From: Ignelater luminosus
Taxonomy: Eukaryota; Arthropoda; Insecta; Coleoptera; Elateridae
Reading direction: 5' to 3'
Assembly: GCA_011009095.1 (NCBI GenBank)
Contig: VTPC01091318.1
Span: 220,729 to 284,728 of the forward strand
Length of the DNA stretch: 64,000 bases
Part shown: positions 23,123 to 32,496 of the stretch, in pieces
Layout of the letters: each line of letters starts with the position of its first letter
Position numbering within the stretch: position 1 is the first letter of the stretch
Position numbers and translations under genes: made by a program
Notes under the pieces: generated by a model
What the model was told of the DNA's origin: nothing
The model's input: only the letters and a program-made list of their open reading frames with translations
Databases searched by the model: none

Positions 23123-25990
23123 CATGTTATTAACAATTTTCTTTGAAATAAAATGTATTCTTCTTTTAAAATAAATTTAGCACAGATTAATAGAATTATA
23201 TGGTTTTTGACAGGTGACTGATTAATGCATGCTTCAATTCCACAAATACAGATTTGTTTACATTATAAAACACAACCTGTTAAATATAAAATTAAAAAAA
23301 CTTTTTCCACTTTCTTTCAGGGCCCATTTTAACATTGCTTCGGCATTCATTCAGATTTCAATATCATCTGCTGGATTTATTAAGCCATCTTTATCCCTCG
23401 ATGCTATTAATGGTGCTGGATGATTTTCATAGTTTATTAATAAACCTAAGCAGTCTTCGCATTTTAAAACTTTAAATAGTTTTCGTACAACAAAGCCACT
23501 TATATAAGCTACAATTTGCCTTATAACATTTCAGTCAATTCTTCTGGAATCGTTGCAATATATATCATCTTCGTCCTCCAAATTAGTCACATTTGTTGGG
23601 TTTTCACCTAAAAATAGAATATTAAATACTAGGTATGTACAAATAAATAAATAAATCATTTTGTACCATCAAATTTACTGAAAGAGTTAGAATTAATTAT
23701 TTCCTCAGCCCTTGTGGTAGATGGGCTGCTTGAACAATGTAAAATACTAACATATTCCAAGGGAATACAATTTCCAGTACCAGAATTTCTAATTTCTATA
23801 TGTATAAGTAATTTTTTGAAAGCAGCTTTAAATTGCATAGTGGTTAGGTTGTTGTTGAACCCACCATGAGCTCGTACAGAACAAATAAATAACTCCATAT
23901 GGTCTTTAGATAATTTATAAGTCACCAAATACATTATATTGCCTTTAATGACTGAATGCAAACCATAAGCCCAAGAAACCAGTTCTTCTATTAAAAAATA
24001 TGATTTTATCTTTGGAATTTTGAGAAATTTCAAGGCCAAATGTATACTTTTCAATTTCATCCAGTTCTTGAAAAACTGATATATAATTTTCTGAGCAAAT
24101 TAGCTTCTTAAAATCAAACTGTATCAAATTCTTACTATTTATAATATCAAACAGATTGTTAAATTTATTAGCAAACTTAATTGTGGCATCACAATCTTGA
24201 ATTTGGTGAAGCTTTAGTGCATCCTGGCATATTTTAAAAGATATACCGATTGATCAAGGCAGCAACTGACTTGCAAGGCGAACCTTCATTTTCCGCCTTT
24301 CAAAATTAATATGTTCACCCCTCATTTTATTGGCTAAATGAAGGACTTCATTTTCCTGCAACATATGCAGTTGTTGAAACAATCTCCACTCAAATTTGTG
24401 ATTATCATCATCATAAATAAATTGTTTTTCAGCAATTGCATTTCTTATCAACTTCAACATATGAGGTGGATCAGGACAGACATACACGTTTTTCCTTTGT
24501 AATTGGATGGCTAAAACAAATACAGATATTGGATTTTTAATAACTAAAATTACTAATACCTACCTGAAAGATGTTTTCATTTTAAGTGTAGAATTAATAT
24601 CACATCCACGATTCTGCATTAATAAAAAATTTATTGATAAACCATCAAAACTAAAAGATATTATGCGAGCACCTGTCTCATGTAGAACATTCAAGCAAGT
24701 AAGTATTAAGTTAGTCTTTTGTTCTCCATGTAGTCCAGTAGCCAAAAAATATCCTACAGGTGTTTTCCAATGACTGTTAATGCTAACAAGCATGAAGACG
24801 TACAGCTGTGTCCTTGTCAACTATTTGCTGAGCCTTATCTACTCCTGCTCCCAAGTCCACAAACCCATGATTCTGTTGTCCATCAAATTTAATTTTTTTT
24901 CTGATAGTCATTTCATTGAATACCAAAGCACAATATATTTTGTGCTGTAAGCTTACTGCTCTGATCCACAGACTTATATCATTTCAAAATTCTTTTTGGA
25001 CGAGGCAGGCAGGTACTGAACTATGATTGCACATACTGGTGTGCTACAGGACTATAGTAGTGCAAATGTTCTCAGTTCTCGACTATATTTTTGTGGAAGA
25101 CTTGTTTCTTTATTTTTTGCAATTTGTTGGTGCACTAAATCTAAAGTTCCCTTTGCCAGCATATCAAATACACCACCATCGATTTGTGTTGAAAATCTTT
25201 TTAATTCTCCTACAATATTATGTAGTGCCGCAACACGCTTTGGTTTTTTCCACTTTTGCTGTTGTAGTGTTCTATTTTTATATTTTAATGTTCTTATTTG
25301 CCGATGCAATCTTGTTTTTGTCCATGAAAGGCTCCTTGAACATTTTCTTGGTGAAGAAAAACATGTGCTTCTCTTTATCACAAGTTTTCTCTTTTTTGGA
25401 TCAGAACATTTGCATAGCAATTTGATTACCTGCTTCAATGTCTGTTGATTTTTCAACATTCTCTCCAGTAATTTCTACAACGCCACCTTTATCACAATCC
25501 CTAGCTGGTATAAATCTTGACTACAGACTTGAATTTTCTAAAAATTTAACAACATATAGAGAAACAAATATGTACAACTGTTGTAATGCTTACTTTATGA
25601 AGATGACAAGGATAAGTTGGAAATACAGAAGCTACAGCTCCTTCTTTCGGCCTTGTAGGGTTTGCATACAACTGATAATCCGTGAATAAAAAATGCTCAG
25701 AACAAATCACGCTAAACTTTGATGGTTTCCAGTTTTCTCTTCTGATGGCTTTTATCCACATCAGGCTTTCATTAGAATCTTTTGGAAATCTATGAACAAA
25801 AACCACAAACAAGTAAAAACAAAAACAGAATTTTGAGGTTAGATTTGAATACAATTATGAACGTTGCTTATTACATATGAAAAAGGAGTTTTTTTTTGGT
25901 ATTCTCTTTCATTATTTGAGCGTTACTTTTCGTGCTAGAACGACTTGTACATCCATAAATACAAGTAACCATTTTCAGTAAAATTCAGGA
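23123..25990 (-). pseudogene. P-type transposase with THAP domain, broken (copy B)
   Basis: Same domain order as copy A: a THAP finger (TCIYGCTSRSS; KFSVICSEHF near 25720), Lys/Gln-rich segment and KYSRELRTFALL-stop (25052), MTRTQLYVFMLVSINSHW (24820), CPDPPHMLKLIRNAI (about 24480), LVTYKLSKDHMELF and RAHGGFNNN (about 23890). It shares with copy A the stop after RTFALL, the T-run frameshift (near 24004) and the TGA near 23350. It keeps frames that copy A lost, near 24650 and 23970. The first exon appears to run into a stop instead of the GTAAGT donor seen in copy A. Confidence 0.82.
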
Positions 25991-26182
25991 ACTGAAATAG
26001 AAACGTTTAATACATACATTTCTAGTTGATATTGGTTACTCACCAATAAGAAAGTTACTTGAAACGCATCAACACAAACTAAACAAGTTAGTCCACTTAA
26101 AACATCGTCAAATATTAACGCAGGAATAATACAAATAATATTCCAAATCACTTAAACGTCATACGCAAACCAATGATCATAT
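23123..26182 (-). mobile_element. P-element-like transposon, copy B (inverted, ends missing)
   Basis: The reverse complement of this block matches copy A from about 14495 to 17560, almost identical over most of the coding part and more diverged at the 5' end. The copy lacks both terminal inverted repeats of copy A: homology stops at the coding end on the left (23123) and short of copy A's 5' terminus on the right (26182). It lies tail to tail with copy A, 5.2 kb apart. Confidence 0.82.
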
Positions 26183-26600
26183 TAGTATATTATAGAGATG
26201 TGTCAATCGTGAATGATTCGGTCATTTCAATTCAATCACTTCTCAGTATTGAACGACCGAATCTCACTTGTACTTGACCGATCAATCGCGAACGTCATAA
26301 CATAACGTTCAGCGGAGAAAGCGATTGCAATGAAATGAATGAATTCAATGAATGCATTCAAAGACCGAGATGTCGGTAGGTACCTATCATACCGAATTAA
26401 ATGGAATGAACGAGTTTCGCTGATCTGCATTTAGTGATTGCATTATTGCAATATTTGTACTACTAGTTAGGTTAGGTAACTGATGTTCTGTTATTGAGTT
26501 ATATTATTCTGTATTATATATAGTAGTAGAAATATAATTTTTGAATGCCAGATGGTGTTAAAAACAAAAACGCTCATAACCTTATCAGCAGTCAGCATTG
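26183..26600. repeat. hAT-like/MITE-like repeat beginning AGAGATGTGTC
   Basis: From about 26202 the sequence AGAGATGTGTCAATCGTGAATGATTCGG is followed by many short self-complementary words (GAACG, CGTTC, TCATTC). A similar start, TTAGAGATGTGTCG, occurs at about 29085 and is followed by the same style of sequence. Such starts are typical of hAT-type non-autonomous elements in insects. Neither copy has a clear other end. Confidence 0.4.
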
Positions 26601-27664
26601 ACCACAGTACACGGCATAACATATACCGCAAAAATGCAGTAGAAATTCTATATCAATCGATCGTAAAGGAAAGCGTTCGAAGAGAACGGCATGAGGATCA
26701 GTAGGTCGAGAACGGAGTATATGAGAACAGGGGAGGCATGGAGTGGAGACGTGACCCGTTACGAGGGCCCAAGAAAAGATAATAAAAATGCTTGAGATGA
26801 GGAGTTTTTCATGGTAAAACAGGATATGCTTTGTCACAAATTATAAATTCTTCTTTAGGAAGAAGATCTCTTGAATTTGCTTCTACTTTGGAATACAAAT
26901 CACTGTTGCAAAAGATTCTGGATCTCATTACAAAAAGGTTTGTCCAAGCGATTGGTCACAGTACAGCAACGTAACACGTTATGTATACCGGGTGTTCCCG
27001 CCTGGGGGCGAGGCGGGGGGCAACTTTTAAATTTCAAATGGGAACACCCATTTTTTAAAAGACTAAAGTGATATTATTTTTAAACAGCAATACGAAGATT
27101 AATTGGACATGGTTTTATTAGAGCAAGGTAATTTGTACTCTTCTGATACAAGATAAAGCTTTATCTCTTCTTCATCTTTAATGGTAGAATGCTAAACGGC
27201 TAGTATCATTTATGGGAAAGAAGTGAAAACTTTGTCTGGTACCTACATAACACCAATTGCTATGCACTAATAGACTCGTGTCCATTAATTAGATTCAGTT
27301 CTCCTATTCATTAACATTGTGTTTTTTGTTTTCTTTTCTATGCATAATAAATTTGTACCTGATTAGAAATGAGCTTTTATTATTTGTCATCTTGTTCAGT
27401 ATTACTTCATTAGTAATTTGTAGACTTGTAAAAAAATATTTTCTGGTTATAACGTTAGATACAACGATATAATAAAAATAAAAAATACAAATGCCCATTT
27501 TGCAGGTCCTCCCCCGAATGTTTGGGAATAGGCAACACATCTTACAATTCAGAGCCGGTTCTTCCTTAAAAAGTTCAATCCTTGTTAATTGAACCACACT
27601 TTGCTGTGAATTTAAAAACTGACAAAAGTCAGCTGTTTGACACTTCAAATTATATTCTTGTACA
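26601..27664. other. intergenic with one short inverted repeat
   Basis: Contains a perfect 10-bp inverted repeat, GGGTGTTCCC at 26990-26999 and GGGAACACCC at 27040-27049. A very G-rich stretch lies between the arms (27001-27020). No gene recognised. Confidence 0.5.
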
Positions 27665-28920
27665 TTGAATTTACAAACAGCAATAATTATGTTCTCTAAT
27701 TCCAAAAATACTGACATCATGCCTATACTAGGAGAGTGCCAAAAAAATGCTGATGCTGCTCTTAGGCTTTACACTAGGTGCTACTCAAATAGACCACTCC
27801 CGACTCAAAAAACATTCAGAAATTTAGAAAAGAACTTAAGAGAAGACGAACAGTTTAATCAAATTAGAATTAGAAGTCGTATGTACAAATGAAAACAACG
27901 AGGCTGCAGTAATTCAAATGGTAGAAGCAAATCCTTATGTTAAGTCAGGGAGAAATCTCCAGAAATCTTGAAACGAGTAAAGGCTGGGTGTTTAATATTT
28001 TAAAGGCTAACCGGTTTCATTATTTATTTTCTTCAATGTTACTTTGAAGAGTAGTGTTTGCTGTTTATTGTAATTTATCATTAACAGGTTTCATCCTTAC
28101 CACATTTTTTTGACGCAATATCTAACAGAAAATGACTACAATCATCGCCTACAGTCTAATGCTTTTTAAAAAATAAGTTAAACAACACCTTCAACTTCCT
28201 AGCATGGGTATTATTTTCTGATAAGGCAACTTTATCAAATAACGGCTGTGTCAACAAGCACAACTGCCACAACAATCCTTACTGGATAAGAATAACACAT
28301 TTTCAACGGATTTTTAAAGTTAACGTGCGGTGTGGAATTCTTGGCGACTTTGTTATTAGTCCTCGTTTTGCTAATGCTACTTTAAATGTATTTAAATCTT
28401 TTGAGTAATGATCTACCATAGCTCATGGATGAATAGTTTCAAAATGATGGTGCCCCAGCTCATCATCATAGAAATGTTAGAATGTATGTACAGTGAACCA
28501 AAATAAATACGGGCACACATAGGTTTTAAAATTATACCCTTTGTAAATCTGTCTTCAGTTTAAGTAAAACTATACTCTTCAGTGTTACCTTTTAAGGCTC
28601 TACTTAATTTATTAAAGAGCATTTACCTGAACAAAGAATAAGTGTCGGATTAACAGCTTCTTAAAACCTATGTGATGCCCCGTATTTATTTTGGTTCACT
28701 GTACATGCTTGGTTTCCCAGCCGCCCGGATATAACTCTGTTAGATTTCTTTCTTTGGGGGAAAAGTCAAGGGGAAGGTTTATCAACAGCCAATAGAAAAT
28801 AAAGATCATGCTGCTCTGTTACTCCAACTAATATTTTTACTTGCATTAGAAGAAGCATACAGCGGCGAATTATGTTGTGTGAGCAAAGCAATGGAAGGCA
28901 GTTTGAACATTTACTGAACT
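27665..28920 (+). pseudogene. decayed mariner-superfamily transposase (DUF4817-type HTH)
   Basis: An old transposase relic. The N-terminus (ILGECQKNADAALRLYTRC ... TFRNLEKNLRED, 27726-27862) matches the helix-turn-helix domain found at the start of one insect mariner-type family. It is followed by ENNEAAVIQMVEANP (27894 on), an HTH2 remnant near 27980-28025, NNGCVNKHNCHNNPYWI (about 28239-28289), FQNDGAPAHHHRN (about 28437-28475), and LLDFFLWGKVKGKVYQQP (about 28738-28790). Stops and frameshifts are frequent. It is interrupted between the second and third catalytic regions by the MITE at 28491-28701. Terminal repeats were not identified with confidence. Confidence 0.75.
28491..28701. mobile_element. 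211-bp MITE of Tc1/mariner type
   Basis: The terminal inverted repeats begin CAGTGAACCAAAATAAATAC and extend, with a few mismatches, for about 38 bp to ...CATAGGTTTTAA. TA flanks both sides (28489-28490, 28702-28703), the duplication made by Tc1/mariner insertion. There is no ORF. It is inserted inside the transposase relic at 27665-28920, so it is younger than that relic. Confidence 0.9.
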
Positions 28921-30884
28921 AATCCTGTTTGTTAGTTTATATTTTCTGGCAAAGAAATACTTGAGCTTTCGGATATAAAAAACAAGAATAATTTGTGAAG
29001 TTACTTTAAAAGTTTTCTTTACTAGTCCGTGGACACTTGATGAAGTTGCGTTAATTTTCGTGGGTTTTGAATCTATGGATTAGAGATGTGTCGTTCTTAA
29101 TCGAATCGATTCAGTGAATCGGGTTCGAGCAATGAACGAAACGAACCGGTTCCGAAAACTAACTCAAATTGGCTCACCGCTCTTTTAGCTCTCGGAACGT
29201 TCTGGAACTTTACCATGTTATAACAGCGTGTAACTAGAGGTGCATGAATCCTTTTTGATATCAGCAATGATATCATCATGTAAATGTAAAACAAAAAATG
29301 CGGTATAATAGTACATGGGATAATTTCAATAACTTTTTATGCTTTTAATAATTTGACAATAAATTGCAATTATGTATTTTTGTTGCTGCATTGCTGATGC
29401 AAAATTGCATTTGTTTGATTTACATTTTAAAATCAGTGAGAGGCTGACAACATGAGGTATCAACAGCCTAGAAAAAACAAAATTTTCAGTTTTGCCATTC
29501 AACAAAATATAACTTTTTTGTAGTGCTGTCAACTTACCAAAAATGAATGGCCTACCCTACTGTTTTATAATTTGAAACATAATAGTGCTTTTTAAATGGT
29601 TTACAGTGAAAGCTCTTGTAATGAATGCCTCTGGATTAAGAATATTTGTCGAAGTCCCAAAATGTGATCCATAGTGAACACCTCTGATTATGAACATTCT
29701 TTTTTGGCACAGACACTGTATTTACAATACTGGTGCTGTTGCTGAGACTACAATTTTAGACATTTTTGATATTGGAGGTTGATAATTTAAAATTTGAAGT
29801 TGAAAATATCCCCAAAACAACAAAACATTCCATTTTATTACTAAAGCAAAACTTACAAAAAATTACAGTACATAAAATCTATGAAAAACCAATGGAAAAC
29901 AACTAAACAGAAATTTGATATACTGACAATCACAGAGTAACTTTATTTAACACCATACATAAGATGCCAGGGTGATTGTTGATATACGAAAACTGCACGT
30001 GTACCTTAGTAACATTGCACTGCTGATGCAATTACGTTACCGTGACATATCAACTAATCTCTGCTGCTCCTTGCTAACTCTACGTAAATAAAAGCCAACA
30101 ATTGGAATTCTCTATTTATTAGCAAATTGTCATAGTTATTACAGTTTCTTTGATTATGCCATCTAAAATAATAAACAAAGTAAACTATAATAGTTATTTA
30201 TATAATAAGAGTGTAAAATGAAGCTTTTTGAACGAGTAGGAAGTGTGTGGTACACTTTACACTCGAATTATATACAATATTTTTTGCACGACCATATTCT
30301 AAAGAAAATAGTAAAAAAACCATTGATGGTAGATTAAAAAAAATGAAATTGGCCAAGATCATAAAGTGCGTATCACGAATTCATTATAATATCGATACAG
30401 CTTTATAACATTGACACACCAAATTTATTGCAAATGTTTATAATTATCAACTGTTGACATTGTCAAGCAGTCGTGCAAAAAAATATTTATAGGTAAAAAT
30501 TTTGCTGAACTTTTAAAGACCACATTAGTGCTAATTTCTCTCACAAAATCTCTATCAGCCTTTCTCTTTTGATTCTCAAACATTAAAACCTATCAAATAC
30601 AATCATATCCTAACGATTTATCATATTCAAACTTGTAAAAATCCTAATAAGGCCTTTAAATTGTAGACTACATTTTTTTTACTTTCTTTTAGGAATCAAT
30701 ATAGGCTTTGAACAGTTTTTGTTTATGTACATTCTAACCTAACAATATTTTAGTTTTCTTAGGTTAGTTTCATTTTATAATTAATCTGCACATTTAAAAT
30801 AATAACAATAATAAAAGCCTACAATGAACCGCATTAGTCACATTTTTAAAAGTAACAGCTCTTTTATGCTTAAAACTATGTAAA
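28921..30884. other. intergenic, downstream of UTP18
   Basis: Holds a second AGAGATGTGTCG-type repeat start with CGAACCGGTTCCG near 29085-29200. The rest is AT-rich. The UTP18 3' untranslated region must begin just below 30885, but I could not fix its end. Confidence 0.5.
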
Positions 30885-32378
30885 CTAATAATTTTTAAAA
30901 TGTTTAAGTCGGTATAAAGAAACGACTGATTTCTTATTACCGAAAGCAATATAACCACTACCAGGTGAAAAATTTATTGCACTAATATGACCTAATTTTG
31001 TTCCAAATGGCGGGAAATTACTAAAAACTGTACCAGAACCAACATGAAACAATCTTACGGAATTTTCTATATCTGTCGAACAAAACGCAAACGTTTCAGA
31101 TGAGGAATTAAATTTCAAATCTGAGATTGCTGTAGTTAAATTAAATATGGTTTTTCTTGGTTTTGGTAAATTATTCTGTAAGACATCTTCCACTCCATAT
31201 AAATTGACGATTCCTTGAGACGAACCAGCAGCAATAAATTGATTGGAAGATGACATAGACAACGTTGACCCTTGTAAGCAGCCTTCATCAATCCATTTAT
31301 GTCTAACACGACCCATATTCATATCCCAAATGGTAACTTCTCCAGTATTGCTGTGACCATATAAAAGATTTCCTGAAGGACTAAAAGCTAAAGCTGTAAC
31401 ATCATTATCTTGTTTCAATAAGCCCATTCTTTCTTTAGTTCTACTTGATAAAATGTGAACTTCACCCCATTTACCGGCAACAGCCATGAACTTTGAATCT
31501 GGTGACAAAACGAATTTTTTACATTGTGTAAGACCGTGTGGCAGAGGTACTTTTATCGCTTTGGCTGCCATTAAATCGTAACTATAAATGTGTGACTGCC
31601 TTGATCCCAATATGGCTTCATTACCATCATGTGCAAAATAAGCGCATAAAATTGGAAAACGTTCAAATGCAATACTGTGAAGCTTATTGTTACGTTTACC
31701 ATCGACTGCAAATAACGACACAATTCCACTATTGCCTGCAACGAGGGCAGCAGTTGATTTTGGATGAAATTCTATACAATTTATAATTCCTTCACTAAGC
31801 GTTTCACTATTTAAATCTTTCACTTTTTTGAATTCAATAGTAGTTTGAGGTAAATTCTGCTTAACAGTCTTTTTTATAAAACCACAAGTTTGCAGTATTT
31901 CTTCATCAGAATCGGAAGCGTAATCTCTATTCTTTTTTAAAGAAGCCCAACTAGGTGTACCAACAACGGTCTCATATTTATGTTTCAATAGATTTGAATA
32001 TTGATTAGATCTTTCATTAATACCACCCCTAGGTAATCTTCTGCCTTGAGCATCCAAAGCATGCCCTACCTCTATTCCATCATCATCTTCATCCATCCAG
32101 GCTGGTTTTCGACATCGATCTTCGCTGTCATCGCTATCATCCTCCACAACACCTGAATCGGGAGTTGAAACCATGGGAGCTGACACATTCTCTTGTTCAG
32201 CTTCTTCTAGACTCTTTAGAAAATTAGAAGAACCACCAAATAAGATCATTGATAATTGCTCTTCTTCAGCTTGTGCTTGTTCATCGAAAGGTTTGAACTT
32301 GTTTTTAGGTGCGAGAATTTCATACTCGACATCGTTTGGCTGAGTTTCATGCTTTCTCTTTCGATTTTGTTTTGGCAT
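30885..32378 (-). CDS. UTP18: U3 snoRNA-associated protein 18 (UTP18), WD-repeat
   Basis: A single-exon gene of 497 codons. UTP18 is a WD40 propeller protein of the UTP-B module of the small-subunit processome, acting in the nucleolus on 18S rRNA maturation. The start MPKQNRKRKHE is basic. Residues about 75-105 are acidic and include the family signature RKPAWMDEDDD. The propeller runs from about residue 185 (GIINCIEFHP) to the C-terminus, with hallmark segments AFERFPILCAYF, GEVTIWDMNMGRVRHKW, TVFSNFPPFG and INFSPGSGYIAFGN, ending YRLKHFKNY. Human UTP18 is somewhat longer, mostly in its N-terminal tail. The ATG at 32376-32378 is the first in frame, in a good context (AAGAAATGCC). There are no frameshifts. 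The absence of introns suggests either loss or an old retrocopy; the frame looks intact and selected. The fly orthologue is wicked (wcd). Confidence 0.95.
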   Translation of the reverse strand: MPKQNRKRKHETQPNDVEYEILAPKNKFKPFDEQAQAEEEQLSMILFGGSSNFLKSLEEAEQENVSAPMVSTPDSGVVEDDSDDSEDRCRKPAWMDEDDDGIEVGHALDAQGRRLPRGGINERSNQYSNLLKHKYETVVGTPSWASLKKNRDYASDSDEEILQTCGFIKKTVKQNLPQTTIEFKKVKDLNSETLSEGIINCIEFHPKSTAALVAGNSGIVSLFAVDGKRNNKLHSIAFERFPILCAYFAHDGNEAILGSRQSHIYSYDLMAAKAIKVPLPHGLTQCKKFVLSPDSKFMAVAGKWGEVHILSSRTKERMGLLKQDNDVTALAFSPSGNLLYGHSNTGEVTIWDMNMGRVRHKWIDEGCLQGSTLSMSSSNQFIAAGSSQGIVNLYGVEDVLQNNLPKPRKTIFNLTTAISDLKFNSSSETFAFCSTDIENSVRLFHVGSGTVFSNFPPFGTKLGHISAINFSPGSGYIAFGNKKSVVSLYRLKHFKNY

Positions 32379-32486
32379 TTCTTGTGGTGAATATTAAGAT
32401 ATAAACTAAAAAACGTGAAAGATGTAATTAGCACGATGTGTTACGCACTGTCAAAAGTCAATGGGAATGTTATGCTTATGGTGATT

Positions 32487-32496
32487 ACGCATGCGC
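32487..32496. promoter_or_regulatory. NRF1/Ewg-like palindromic site upstream of UTP18
   Basis: ACGCATGCGC differs by one base from the GCGCATGCGC core bound by NRF1 (Ewg in flies). It lies about 110 bp upstream of the UTP18 ATG, in AT-rich surroundings where such a word is unlikely by chance. NRF1 sites are common at ribosome-biogenesis gene promoters. Function is inferred. Confidence 0.45.
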
